Assembly: GCA_022826005.1 (NCBI GenBank)
Contig: JAJDVT010000125.1
Location: forward strand, 1-45,815
Length of the DNA stretch: 45,815 bases
Direction of reading: 5' to 3'
Source of the DNA: Gemmatimonadota bacterium
GTDB lineage: Bacteria > Gemmatimonadota > Gemmatimonadetes > Longimicrobiales > Gaopeijiaceae
The position numbers and the translations under genes were made by a program. How positions within the stretch are numbered: the first letter of the stretch is position 1; every line of letters starts with the position of its first letter. Shown here piece after piece: positions 1-9,295 of the stretch. A model generated the notes under the pieces. It did not search any database. It saw only the letters and a list, made by a program, of their open reading frames with translations, and had not been told where the DNA came from.

Positions 1-447
1 AAGCTGGCGCGCGCGGTCGGGGTCAATCTCGAAACCGACGTGGTGCGCCGACTTGGTGCTAAGAGCGGACAGAATCTCGTTCTCTGGGACAGCGTCCACC
101 GTGCGGCCAAGGGAGCGCTGGGTCCGGCGGACGGGTCGCGGGGCATGATCGACGTCATCCACCACGCTGCCCACCTCGCGCGCAGCCGTTCCCTGGCCGC
201 GTCTCTGGACATGTTGAAGGATCAGGGCGTCCATCAAAGCCTGGACTTCACCATTGCGCTGGAGGCGGTGCTCGAAGTCCTCCCGGTCTCACGCAGCTTC
301 CGCGGGTTTGATCTGGGCCCCAAGGCCAAGGCATTGGAATCCGCCAGCGAGGACTTCGATGCGCTCGAAAAGCTCCGGCGCCTGGCCTTCGGCGAGGTGG
401 TCGATGAACCGGAACAGCTCAAGATGTGGCGCGAGAGAAGCGACTGA
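1..447 (+). CDS. C-terminal end of a probable DUF1156-family anti-phage protein (5' cut by window)
   Basis: The frame is open from base 1 (first codon AAG), so this is the last 148 residues of a longer protein whose start lies outside the window. The segment is helical and soluble, with a recognisable stretch LVLWDSVHRAAKGALG and an acidic tail ending in MWRERSD. I associate this tail with DUF1156-domain proteins (adenine-methyltransferase-like) that sit directly upstream of phospholipase-D/helicase fusions in a known anti-phage gene cluster. The catalytic part is not visible here, so the name rests mainly on the neighbour. Its stop is only 3 nt before the next start, which indicates co-transcription and probably one complex or pathway. 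A different DNA-modification subunit is possible. Confidence 0.5.
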   Translation, partial: KLARAVGVNLETDVVRRLGAKSGQNLVLWDSVHRAAKGALGPADGSRGMIDVIHHAAHLARSRSLAASLDMLKDQGVHQSLDFTIALEAVLEVLPVSRSFRGFDLGPKAKALESASEDFDALEKLRRLAFGEVVDEPEQLKMWRERSD

Positions 448-450
448 CCG

Positions 451-3400
451 GTGCACCGCGCGGAAGACTGGAAGCTCAAGTACACGCCCGAAGACGGCGA
501 TCTGGTCGAGCTGTTCTACCTTCCCGCCCTCTGGGATGCGAAGCGGTACGATCGCCTGACCGGCTATTTCAGCGCGAGCGCACTGACTCTCGCGGCGCGC
601 GGAATCGAGGGTCTGGTTCGGAACAGGGGCCGAATGCGGCTGATCGTTGGATGTACCTTGGATCCAGCCGAGATCGCGGCGATTCACGAGGGGGCCGCGT
701 TGCGCGGGCAGGTGACTGAGCATCTCCGGCGCTGGCCACTCAAGCCGGAGGATGGCCGCGAGGCCGACGCGCTCGAATTGCTCGCCTGGATGGTGGCCAA
801 CGACCATCTCGATGTGAAGGTCGCGGTTCCCACAGATGACTCTGGTCGGCCCGTGACGGATTCGGCGCTCTTTCACGAGAAGACGGGGATCATCGAAGAC
901 ACGAACGGGGACCGCATCGCTTGGACGGGCAGCCTCAACGAGACCGCGAGCGGCTGGAAGCGCAACTGGGAGACGATCAATGTCTTCAGGAGTTGGGGGT
1001 CCGACGCGGCGCGGGTGGAGGGCGAGGAGCGGAACTTTGCCTTGTTGTGGGCTGACAAGCGGAAGCGCGCGCGGGTGATCGAAGTGCCGGATGCGGTGCG
1101 AGAGAAGCTCCTGGAGTTCCGTCCCGAGGAGGGACTTCCGAAGCTGCTGAACCCCGAGCCTGATCCTTTGGAGTCCGCGGTTAAGGAGTCCCAAGCGAGG
1201 TACCTCCGGGAACGGGTGTGGTCATTCATTTGTAAGGCACCCTCACTGACTCCCAATGGCGAAATGGTCGGCGAGGAGACGGCCCCGATCACACCCTGGC
1301 CCCATCAGATCCGCGCGTTCGAGCGCATGTACCACGATTGGCCGCCCAAGCTCCTGATCGCCGACGAGGTTGGGTTGGGCAAGACGATTCAGGCGGGAAT
1401 GGTGCTGCGGCAGGCGTGGCTGTCGGGTCGCGCCCGGCGCATCCTGATCATGGTGCCGGCGGCGGTCATGAAGCAGTGGCAGATCGAGCTGTACGAGAAG
1501 TTCAACCTCAATTGGCCGCTTTACGCTGGCGGGAAGCTGCGTTGGTATTCGCCCAATCCGGAGCGGCCCGCGAAGACACGCGCGGTTGGTCCAGACCGGT
1601 GGCACCTAGAGGATGTGGTGATCGCTTCAAGCCATCTCATGCGGAGGCGCGACCGCCAGAAGACGATCCTGGAGGAGGCCAGGCGGTGGGATCTGGTCGT
1701 TCTGGACGAGGCGCATCACGCGAGGCGGCGTGGCGCAGGCGGACCCGGCGACAAGGGACCCAACGAGTTGCTGCGTCTCATGCGCGGAATGCGCGAACGA
1801 GGCCTTGCGGATGGGTTGATCCTGCTGACGGCGACGCCGATGCAGGTGCATCCGGTCGAGTTCTGGGATCTGCTCGATCTGCTGGGTCTCCCGCCGGAGT
1901 GGGGCGCTGGTGCGTTCGTCGATTTCTTCGAGCTCTCGCAGAAGCCCGATCTGACCGCCGAGGCCTTCGAGATGATGGCGCGGCTGTTCCGAGCGGAGGA
2001 ACAGGCCGGTCAGACAAAAGCGGAGCCCGGCGACCCGACCCTGTCTTCTCTGGCCGAGTTCACGGCCAAAAAGGTGCTGTCAGCGCTACGGGATCCCTCT
2101 ACGATCCCTCGAAAGAGGCTTGGATCGGCTGAGCGATCGGCGGCGCTCTGTCTCATGCGCGCCCGCACGCCGGTCAGACGGCTTCTGTCACGACACACGC
2201 GCACCCTCCTGCGCCGGTACCACAAAGAGGGCCTGCTGACGGCGCCGATCGCCGAGCGAAGGGTGAAGGACCGTTTCGTCGAGATGTCGGAGGGCGAACG
2301 GGAGCTCTACGAAGCCGTGGAAAGCTACATTTCCCGCACATACGGTCAGGCGACCGGTACCCAGCGAACTGCGGTGGGGTTCATCATGACCGTGTACCGC
2401 CGCCGTCTCGCGAGTAGCTGTCAGGCGCTGGCGAACACTCTTCGGCGACGACTGGAGATGGCCGAAGGCACGGTGTCGACCACTGCGGATCATTGGAACG
2501 AAGACCTGTCGGACGATGAACTCGCCGACGAGGTGATGGGTGCTCCCGAGGAGGTCGCCGAGGCGGCCGACAAGGCCTTGAAGCTTGAGGAGATGAGCGA
2601 CATTCGTGAGTTGCTGGAAATGGCGGAGCGGCTTCCACCGGACAGCAAGCTCGGGGAGCTGCAACGGATTCTGGGCAGCTTGCGGCGGAAGAGCGGAAGA
2701 GCCAGCCAGGTCATGGTGTTCACGCAGTACACCGACACCATCGACTTTCTGCGTGAGGAACTCCGCAAGGATCCGTCTCTGCGGCTGATGTGCTTTACCG
2801 GACGCGGCGGGGAGGTGCCGGACGCTGGTGGACGATGGTGCGCGATCAGCCGGGACGAGGCGAAGCGCCGATTCCGAGAGGGAGAAGCCGACGTTCTGCT
2901 CTGCACCGAGGCAGCCGCCGAGGGCTTGAACTTCCAGTTCTGCGGCGCGCTCGTGAACTACGACATGCCCTGGAACCCGATGCGGGTGGAACAGAGGATC
3001 GGCCGCATCGACCGGCTGGGTCAGAAGCACGCGACCATTCGGATCTCCAACCTGCACTACAGCGACACGGTGGAGGCGGATATCTACCAGGCGCTGGCGG
3101 AGCGCATCGGGCTCTTCCAAGGTGTCGTAGGCCAGCTTCAGCCCATTCTCGCGAAAGTGTCGGGAACGATCGCCCAGGCGGTGTTGGAGGGTCGGGCCTC
3201 GACCGACGAGGGACGGGCGAAGGTGGCGCAAGCGTTGGACCAGCAAGCCACCGAGTCAGCACCCGGAATCGACATCGACGAGGTGGCAGACACGAGTTTG
3301 GAGCTGCCTGACCGGCCAGTCCCCTCCGTTACGATGGACGACTTGGACCGGGTGATCCGGCGGCCTGAGCTGCTACCGGACGGCGTCAGCGTGCAGCCGC

Positions 3401-3612
3401 TTCGGCCGCGCGAGTATTCGTTGACTGTGCAGGGGCACCGGGCGCCACTTCGGGTCACCACCGATGCCGACTACTTCGAGAGGCACGCGGACAGCGTGGT
3501 GCTCTGGTCGCCGGGAGGGGAGGGGTTTCCGGCAGATTGGCCGCCTGCATCAGAGCACCAGCGGTGGAACCAGGACACGACCCTGAGGGGGATTCTGGAT
3601 ACGAGGAAGTAA
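451..3612 (+). CDS. Phospholipase-D-like nuclease fused to SNF2/SF2 helicase (anti-phage type)
   Basis: A 1053-aa protein starting at GTG 451. The N-terminal third carries an HKD-type signature: H142-x-K144 followed by GSLN at 160-163, expected for a PLD-fold nuclease half-site. A full SF2 helicase follows: Walker A with GLGKT around K311, Walker B DEAH at 419-422, motif III LLTATP, and a C-terminal lobe with motif VI QRIGRIDRLGQ near residue 850. The arrangement fits DNA translocation coupled to nuclease action. NCBI-style names for this family include 'phospholipase D-like domain-containing anti-phage protein', usually encoded with DUF1156, DUF499 and DUF3780 proteins, which would lie upstream of this window. 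No second HKD motif is evident, so dimerisation may be needed for activity. The assignment to a defence locus is from family knowledge; the domains are read directly. Confidence 0.85.
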   Translation: MHRAEDWKLKYTPEDGDLVELFYLPALWDAKRYDRLTGYFSASALTLAARGIEGLVRNRGRMRLIVGCTLDPAEIAAIHEGAALRGQVTEHLRRWPLKPEDGREADALELLAWMVANDHLDVKVAVPTDDSGRPVTDSALFHEKTGIIEDTNGDRIAWTGSLNETASGWKRNWETINVFRSWGSDAARVEGEERNFALLWADKRKRARVIEVPDAVREKLLEFRPEEGLPKLLNPEPDPLESAVKESQARYLRERVWSFICKAPSLTPNGEMVGEETAPITPWPHQIRAFERMYHDWPPKLLIADEVGLGKTIQAGMVLRQAWLSGRARRILIMVPAAVMKQWQIELYEKFNLNWPLYAGGKLRWYSPNPERPAKTRAVGPDRWHLEDVVIASSHLMRRRDRQKTILEEARRWDLVVLDEAHHARRRGAGGPGDKGPNELLRLMRGMRERGLADGLILLTATPMQVHPVEFWDLLDLLGLPPEWGAGAFVDFFELSQKPDLTAEAFEMMARLFRAEEQAGQTKAEPGDPTLSSLAEFTAKKVLSALRDPSTIPRKRLGSAERSAALCLMRARTPVRRLLSRHTRTLLRRYHKEGLLTAPIAERRVKDRFVEMSEGERELYEAVESYISRTYGQATGTQRTAVGFIMTVYRRRLASSCQALANTLRRRLEMAEGTVSTTADHWNEDLSDDELADEVMGAPEEVAEAADKALKLEEMSDIRELLEMAERLPPDSKLGELQRILGSLRRKSGRASQVMVFTQYTDTIDFLREELRKDPSLRLMCFTGRGGEVPDAGGRWCAISRDEAKRRFREGEADVLLCTEAAAEGLNFQFCGALVNYDMPWNPMRVEQRIGRIDRLGQKHATIRISNLHYSDTVEADIYQALAERIGLFQGVVGQLQPILAKVSGTIAQAVLEGRASTDEGRAKVAQALDQQATESAPGIDIDEVADTSLELPDRPVPSVTMDDLDRVIRRPELLPDGVSVQPLRPREYSLTVQGHRAPLRVTTDADYFERHADSVVLWSPGGEGFPADWPPASEHQRWNQDTTLRGILDTRK

Positions 3613-3684
3613 TCGATCCGGAGCCCGACAATGGCAACATACCCAGCTTTCTAGTCCAACCCCCACTGCTCAGTGCCCAATGGC

Positions 3685-5049
3685 CTACCCGTTGGCCACC
3701 AACTGCCTAAAGCGGTCATACGACGGGACCGTAAGCAAAGGAAAACCAAGGATGACGTGCAAGTTGGCCATCGCCAACACATATCCGTGGTAGAGGAGGC
3801 TCGCGGATACATCGCCACCAAGGCGCGAGAGTGTGGTCTTCACTCGCGAATTCTCGAGGGCGAGGTGCTTCCACTGCTCGCGGTCCTCGTCGCCGAGCAC
3901 TTGAAGCACACACGCCGCTCGCTCAGCCCGTTCAGGCCAAGTTTCGGCCTGTTTGCTGAAGTAGTCCGCCGTCCAATACGGGCTACGGTTGATCATGACC
4001 AGAGCACCTTCGAGCCATCGCCCATCCCGCGCCGCACGGTCAAACCGATCCACCAAGGTGATCCGGCGTGTGGCTGTAGTCTTATCGTAGAGCACGCGGA
4101 TAGCGCGGAGCAGCGCGAAGACCTCCCCGATAGCCGGAATACGCATTCGGCGGACCGTTTTCCATCGCATTGGTCCCGACGCGTCGACGACTACGAGCGC
4201 ATTCGGTTCTTTCAGCGTATCAGACTGGGTCGGCCACCGACTCTTCCGGGCGCGGATTCCGATGGGCCACTGCTCGGCCATGTTGTCGTAGACTCCGCCG
4301 TCTGACAAGACCATGAAAAGGGGAGTGTCCCGAGCTCCGTCCACAAAACCGTGCTGCTTGGTGGCTAGCCAACGTGGTGGGAACAAGCCAGGGAATGCTG
4401 CGGATACCTGTACGGCATCGGCCAACCGGAAGTCAGCGGGACAGCCCCATCCTAGCCGATAGGAACACACGAAATCGCCCGAGAAATACACATGGTGTCC
4501 GGCGCGCACGTCTGTCGCGCAGATGACGTGCTGCACGTTCTCATGTTCGATTTCACGAAGTAGCGTGGGGCGTCTGCCCGTCGAATAGAGGGTCCTACGG
4601 AAGGCGAGGGCGCAGATGGTTCGCCGAAGACTGGCGAGGAAGCCCCAACCGGCGAGCCCGAGAACGAAGCAGATCGTGCGCAACAGGAGGTCAACCGGAA
4701 GCCACCACACCGCGAACACCGCACCGAGGGCGACACCCAGCGCTACGATGTACACCCATGTAGTCCAGGACGCCCAGAGTGTACCGACGTGCGCCACCCG
4801 TCGAGCAAAGGGCCCGACGACTTGAGTTTCTAGCTCTTCTGGCGTGAGATTCGAGTAGTCGCCCTTTTGGGCTAGCCAGGCATTCGTAAGCGATCCACCT
4901 GAGACCGAGGAAACAGACACGACCTCTCTGTTCCGACCCGCGTCCGTCAGGTAGAGCAGAACGCCGAGTCCGAACAACGAGGCACGATGCCCCCCTCCCG
5001 AGAGGGCGATAGCGATCTTTCTGGTCCGCTCCGCCAACTTTCCGGTCAT
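3685..5049 (-). CDS. Patatin-like phospholipase with membrane segments, terminal gene of the E1/E2/JAMM operon
   Basis: A 454-aa protein. The start is placed at ATG 5049 because its A overlaps the TGA of the upstream gene (TGATG), a translational-coupling arrangement; a start 13 codons earlier would overlap that gene further. The oxyanion-type loop SGGGHRA lies at residues 17-23, the nucleophile Ser50 sits in SVSGGS (the first Gly of GxSxG is replaced), and the catalytic Asp is in SDGG. Two hydrophobic stretches at about 105-155 (VYIVALGVALGAVFAVWW and LRTICFVLGLAGWGFLASL) look like a transmembrane hairpin inserted in the patatin domain. Patatins of this type hydrolyse phospholipids and serve as membrane-damaging effectors in several immune systems (CapV in CBASS). 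The role as effector here is inferred from operon position. Confidence 0.85.
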   Translation of the reverse strand: MTGKLAERTRKIAIALSGGGHRASLFGLGVLLYLTDAGRNREVVSVSSVSGGSLTNAWLAQKGDYSNLTPEELETQVVGPFARRVAHVGTLWASWTTWVYIVALGVALGAVFAVWWLPVDLLLRTICFVLGLAGWGFLASLRRTICALAFRRTLYSTGRRPTLLREIEHENVQHVICATDVRAGHHVYFSGDFVCSYRLGWGCPADFRLADAVQVSAAFPGLFPPRWLATKQHGFVDGARDTPLFMVLSDGGVYDNMAEQWPIGIRARKSRWPTQSDTLKEPNALVVVDASGPMRWKTVRRMRIPAIGEVFALLRAIRVLYDKTTATRRITLVDRFDRAARDGRWLEGALVMINRSPYWTADYFSKQAETWPERAERAACVLQVLGDEDREQWKHLALENSRVKTTLSRLGGDVSASLLYHGYVLAMANLHVILGFPLLTVPSYDRFRQLVANG

Positions 5050-7283
5050 CACAGATCCCCAGCACTGGTCAAGGTTGTCGTGTACCAAGACAAATCGTCA
5101 CCCTCGCCGACGATTGCCATCAGCCCGGGCATGCCGTCAACGAACATGTGGTCCGTCAGCCATGCCAAGAATACCAGATCATCTGGGCTCGGCTCGCAGG
5201 TCGATCCATCAGGATGCGAGTGCCACTCCCCGAGGTACGCGACCGCGCCCCCCGTGCGGTGCGCGATTGCGTCGGCGGCTTCCTTCAATCCGTCACAACC
5301 CCGGACATAGGATCTCGGCCACTCCTCGCTATCGGGGGGTGAGGGTAGGGTGTCCACGACGTAGAGCACCTTGCGAAGGTGATCGGTGTAGCCTAGAAGA
5401 ACACCCCCCGTCTCGTTGGGAAGGGCCTGTTTTCGCAGATCACTCATTTTCCGCAGAACTCCTCGGTCAGTACGGATCTGCCAATCGCCGCACTGGATCT
5501 CAACCGGGTCCGCCAAATCGACCGCTCGATACGTCACAGAATGGTTCGCAGATGTCTGCCAAACGGCGAGGCTGGACGCCGCGCTCGCAATCGTCTCTCT
5601 CAGTGCTCCAGCGGCAATTCCGGAAAACAAGGAAAGCGAGTCCTGGGACAGGGTGCTGGTCACGTCGCGACATGTGTGCCCGTACCTCAGCCGCCCACCG
5701 TTCTCCAACAGATGCTCCGCGAACTCTTCCCGCTCAATCACTGCCCGATAGTACTGCGCCTCGATGCAGTCGAGTCGCATCGAACGAGCCTGATCCTCGG
5801 CCATGACGACCAAGTCGGCTCCATCCGGGTTGAGGAAGACCGAGATTCGGCGGGAGTCGCCGGGTGCCTCAAGCGCCAACCACCGGGCCACCGCCACGGA
5901 AGCGGAGAAGTCCAGCGCGATGTCGGTGGCATCAAACTTCGTCCGAAGCTCATCGGCTAGCGGGGGGGTGAGCACATCCGCGCAGAACGAATCAATCGTG
6001 CCACCGTCCTCGAAGCAGAGGCTCGCGAGGTGGGCCAGAGCGCCCGCTTTCTCATGGCCAACGTAGAGTCCCGGAAGAGCGTGCCGTGCCAGATTGTGTG
6101 GCAGCAGCACGTCGTGGTCGACGACGGTCCACGTTCCGAAGCCGGTGCGGACCAGGGTAAGGAGAGTCTGTGAACCGAGCGCCCCCGCACCCACTGCAAG
6201 GATATGAGGGTCCCGCGCACTCCGGTTTCCGCTTAGCATCTGGGCGCGTCGACGGGTCAGGTCCCTGACCGGATTCAACGGAAGGAGCAGTACCTTTTCG
6301 GACACGGAGGTCGTTCCCGGGTCGCCTATGATCGCACCAAAGTCTCCATCAACCTCGTCGACGAAACCAAGCGCCTTGCCGAGTTCTCCCACGCTTCCGA
6401 CTATTTGAAACGCCCGGATCTCGATGGTCTCCGGTGCACCGTCATGTGACCTTCGGACAGGGATCCTAAGCATGACGAGCGCGATCGCGTCCGGATCTCC
6501 GGCCCGTTCGATGATCCACGTCGTGAGGTTGTCTCGGAGCGTCCGGAGGAGGTCGCAACCCATCGTCTGCAGAAACTCGTGTAGTTGGAGCAAGTTCTGC
6601 GGCTGATGGGTCAGTCCACCCTGAGTCTGAGGCTTCGTTTCGACGACCACAGCGATGCAGTTCGGGGCCCCCTCAGTACCGTTGCCCGGGCTCTGCCGAC
6701 CAGCGACGTAGGTTAGAAGAGCGCTATCTGGCCGTGGGATGGCGTATAGAGACATGGCCTGCGGCCCGCGCGAGGAGTCGGCCTCGAAGAGGTGGCTTGG
6801 CAGGATTACGTGAGCCGGTGATCCCGGCAGGAACGGCTCAACAGGCTGGTCGGGCTGATGGAGCGCACCGATGGCAGTCTTGCTCAGCCAGGTGTGCAAG
6901 CGCTGCGCGAAGGCGGCCGCTGTCCAACGAAGCCGCTGCTCAGTATAGGGCTCGTCGAACAGACAGAGGCTCGGAGGTTCTCCCGGCGCAACGACGTAGG
7001 TATGCGGGACATGCGGGAAGTCCGATCGGAGGGTGATCGCGCGCGGTTCGAAGCGGTCAGCCGGGTCGAACTCAACCGCAACGGGCTCCACCATCCGGAT
7101 GTCGTTCACCGGAAAGGTGGGCACCTCGGGCCTCACGTCGACCCGGACGACCTCCCACCCATCTGCTCGCCTCGTGACCCCCACGAGATCAACGAACGGG
7201 AGCACCTCGGCCCGGAGGAGCTGAACTAACTCGCGTGCCTTCGCAATCGCGGCCTCTTCCGGGTGGACTGGTTCTCCCAGCAA
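5049..7283 (-). CDS. E2-E1-JAMM triple fusion (ubiquitin-like conjugation and deconjugation enzyme)
   Basis: A 744-aa protein starting at TTG 7283, the only start that keeps the whole first domain; no good Shine-Dalgarno is seen. Domain 1 (about 15-145) is E2/UBC-like with a candidate catalytic Cys107 in PSLCLFDEPY and a following Trp-rich helix. Domain 2 (about 340-580) is an E1/ThiF Rossmann fold: GAGALG at 365-370, nucleotide-binding D389, and the thioester Cys538 in GHTCRDVTS. Domain 3 (about 595-744) is a JAMM protease: E624 in NETGG, then H688-S-H690, S699 and D701/D702. In type II CBASS the Cap2 (E2-E1) and Cap3 (JAMM) activities are on separate genes; here all three are in one chain. 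The gene lies between a metallo-beta-lactamase-fold gene and the patatin, 10 nt and -1 nt away. Confidence 0.88.
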   Translation of the reverse strand: MLGEPVHPEEAAIAKARELVQLLRAEVLPFVDLVGVTRRADGWEVVRVDVRPEVPTFPVNDIRMVEPVAVEFDPADRFEPRAITLRSDFPHVPHTYVVAPGEPPSLCLFDEPYTEQRLRWTAAAFAQRLHTWLSKTAIGALHQPDQPVEPFLPGSPAHVILPSHLFEADSSRGPQAMSLYAIPRPDSALLTYVAGRQSPGNGTEGAPNCIAVVVETKPQTQGGLTHQPQNLLQLHEFLQTMGCDLLRTLRDNLTTWIIERAGDPDAIALVMLRIPVRRSHDGAPETIEIRAFQIVGSVGELGKALGFVDEVDGDFGAIIGDPGTTSVSEKVLLLPLNPVRDLTRRRAQMLSGNRSARDPHILAVGAGALGSQTLLTLVRTGFGTWTVVDHDVLLPHNLARHALPGLYVGHEKAGALAHLASLCFEDGGTIDSFCADVLTPPLADELRTKFDATDIALDFSASVAVARWLALEAPGDSRRISVFLNPDGADLVVMAEDQARSMRLDCIEAQYYRAVIEREEFAEHLLENGGRLRYGHTCRDVTSTLSQDSLSLFSGIAAGALRETIASAASSLAVWQTSANHSVTYRAVDLADPVEIQCGDWQIRTDRGVLRKMSDLRKQALPNETGGVLLGYTDHLRKVLYVVDTLPSPPDSEEWPRSYVRGCDGLKEAADAIAHRTGGAVAYLGEWHSHPDGSTCEPSPDDLVFLAWLTDHMFVDGMPGLMAIVGEGDDLSWYTTTLTSAGDL

Positions 7284-7293
7284 CGCAGGAAGC

Positions 7294-8406
7294 CTATCCA
7301 GCGCGGGGAGATCGGTGGGTAGTCACGGCGGCCGCCCCGCTTACGATGACCTTACGCACGGTCGCACCCCACTTGGTGATCTCGACTACCAGCGGCTTGG
7401 GTGCGCTGCGCTTGGGGTGCTCCATCGTCACAAGGAACTCACCGGACTTGCTCGCTACCACCTCGCGGTAGTAGTTGGCCGCCTGGCGGTGTGGAGGCCG
7501 TTCCGTGTCCTCGGTGGGAATGGGCTTGCTGGAGGAAACGAGGCGGCCTCGTTGCTGCCCCTGGACCTCATAGAGCCACCTGACCGGCTCGGTCGGCACC
7601 GTCTTCCGCTTCCCCTTCTCGGGTCCGAGCGACAGGTACGAGCAGTGGTGCGGAAGCTTGACGAGATGCCACTCCAGCCGCTGGTCATTCCCGTGTTTCC
7701 GAGTGACCTCCACGATGTCGGCGATGACTTCGTGATCGACATCTGAGGCAAGGATGAGCTTGGTCTCGGTCTGGGAATGGACGAAGGTCGCCTGGACGAC
7801 CAGGGCATCCCGATTGCGGTCCACGATCTTTCCATCCTCCGAGCGCATCGCGAAGGGCGAATGCACGAAGAACTCCAAGCCGTCGTCGGCCCGCGTGAAG
7901 CCAGGGATGAGTTGGCCCGCGTCCGTGATCAGGTCCTTCCGGTCGGCAACAGTGAGTCCTTTGCTCCGCAGCCATTTCTCGAGCAGCGCGGGTCGCGAGA
8001 ATACCCGGACTCCTTTCCCCTGCACGAGCCGGTGTCGGGCCTCTCTCTGGATGACCCTTTTGTCGCCGGTCAGGCCGGTTTCGATGATGGCAGCCGCTGG
8101 CACCCACAGGTCGTCGATCTCGATCCGACCATCTCCCTGGTACTTGGACGCGTGTTCCAGATGGAAGAAGTCGGGAGCTCCGGTCACGTGATCGTCGTCC
8201 AAGTGGGTAAACGCCACGACATCGAAGCTCTTCCGGCCGGCCTTGGAGAGTTCGGCCCGGAGCTGCTTCGCGAGGTCGATCCGGCGATCGGTCGCGTCGT
8301 CGGGATCCCGCGTGTTCGCGTAGTCGAACAACAGGGTACGGCCGTTGGCGAGGTCGATTTTGCTAGTGTCCGCGTTGCCGAGCGGGTAGAACGTAACGAT
8401 ATGCAT
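7294..8406 (-). CDS. Metallo-beta-lactamase-fold protein (ComEC/Rec2-like), first of two
   Basis: The start is set at ATG 8406 because AGGGAG lies about 11 nt upstream and the MBL fold begins at once (MHIVTFYPLG); a GTG 36 nt earlier is an alternative. The 370-aa product has the metal-site motif FTHLDDDHVTG (a variant of HxHxDH in which the second His is Asp), a downstream ASDVDH that can supply further ligands, and PHHCSYLS, where competence-type ComEC domains have PHHGS. There is no signal peptide or membrane segment, so it is cytosolic. ComEC-like MBL domains are nucleases or phosphoesterases; the substrate here is unknown. It is co-transcribed with E1/E2/JAMM genes, so regulation or processing of the conjugation output is a guess. 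Confidence 0.75.
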   Translation of the reverse strand: MHIVTFYPLGNADTSKIDLANGRTLLFDYANTRDPDDATDRRIDLAKQLRAELSKAGRKSFDVVAFTHLDDDHVTGAPDFFHLEHASKYQGDGRIEIDDLWVPAAAIIETGLTGDKRVIQREARHRLVQGKGVRVFSRPALLEKWLRSKGLTVADRKDLITDAGQLIPGFTRADDGLEFFVHSPFAMRSEDGKIVDRNRDALVVQATFVHSQTETKLILASDVDHEVIADIVEVTRKHGNDQRLEWHLVKLPHHCSYLSLGPEKGKRKTVPTEPVRWLYEVQGQQRGRLVSSSKPIPTEDTERPPHRQAANYYREVVASKSGEFLVTMEHPKRSAPKPLVVEITKWGATVRKVIVSGAAAVTTHRSPRAG

Positions 8407-8459
8407 GCTCTGTTGACTCCCTGTGTGAAGTTTCTCGTCCACCTACTCGCCCCCTGGCG

Positions 8460-9284
8460 TCATGCGACGGGACGTGTCAGCAAATCCTTGCCGCGTCGGT
8501 TCGTTAGCAATGAGATGCCGTTGCGCGCGTTGGTCTGGAACACACGGTCGGCCACGTGCAGATACAGCTTCACCGCCTTCCTATCTGGGTGCCCGTACTG
8601 ATTGTCGACGCCAGCGCTGATCACCACGGTATGCGGCCTCACTTCCAGGATCATCCCCGGATGCGCCGCGTTCTTCGATCCGTGATGGGGTGCCGCCAGC
8701 ACATCTGCGTCCAACGCGTCACCGAACAGTTCCACAATCCGGTCCCAGCGGGGGTTCTCCGTGTCCCCTGTAACGAGATAGGAGAATCCTCCTGGCCCAA
8801 TGCCCTTGATCTTCAGTACGATGCTGCAGTTGTTCGAGTTGTCCATGTCCTCGATGTGCGGGGAGAACAGCTCGAGTTGGAATTCCTCCGTCAAAGCGTC
8901 GAGATAGCGGGACTCCAACCGATCAAGCCGAACGGAAATCCGTTCAAGCGGATTGGGAGTCCCCTTCCGCCGCCGCTCATGCCTCCGAATCACGTTGAAC
9001 ACCTGCTGCGCGTTTTCGGTATCCTTGTAGTATTTCGGATACATCACCCAGGCGGGCTCGTAGTTTTCAAGCATCCAGTCCAGCCCAGCCGGGTCCGCGT
9101 GATCATCATCGAGCCCAGTCAACACGATCCCCGTCAGGTTCCGCCGCTGCAGGAAACGGCTCACCTTCGACTCGATGTCCTCCGACCGTTCGGCCAGCCA
9201 ACGAGTGTCCACCGCGATAGCCTGCGTACCATGGCGGACGACGGTAAGGTTGCCTTGCCCCACGTAGAGCGTCAGCACTTCCAC
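8460..9284 (-). CDS. Metallo-beta-lactamase-fold protein (ComEC/Rec2-like), second of two
   Basis: A 274-aa protein starting at GTG 9284 with a GGGGTGG stretch just upstream. The motif series follows the ComEC/Rec2 beta-lactamase domain: YVGQGNLTVV, VDTRW, LTGLDDDHADPAG, LVTGDTE, APHHGSKNA and NQYGHPD. The first metal-binding His of HxHxDH is replaced (G-L-D-D-D-H), so the metal site is incomplete compared with active relatives, although the later His and Asp ligands are kept. It differs enough from the neighbouring MBL gene to be an old duplicate or an independent acquisition. No membrane segments are seen. It lies 11 nt after the JAMM gene. Confidence 0.78.
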   Translation of the reverse strand: MEVLTLYVGQGNLTVVRHGTQAIAVDTRWLAERSEDIESKVSRFLQRRNLTGIVLTGLDDDHADPAGLDWMLENYEPAWVMYPKYYKDTENAQQVFNVIRRHERRRKGTPNPLERISVRLDRLESRYLDALTEEFQLELFSPHIEDMDNSNNCSIVLKIKGIGPGGFSYLVTGDTENPRWDRIVELFGDALDADVLAAPHHGSKNAAHPGMILEVRPHTVVISAGVDNQYGHPDRKAVKLYLHVADRVFQTNARNGISLLTNRRGKDLLTRPVA

Positions 9285-9295
9285 GTTGCCACCCC

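Noticed and set aside
1-3612. DISARM assignment for the PLD-helicase locus
   Set aside because: In DISARM the helicase and PLD protein are separate genes; here they are fused, and no drmA or drmB-like gene is present in the window.
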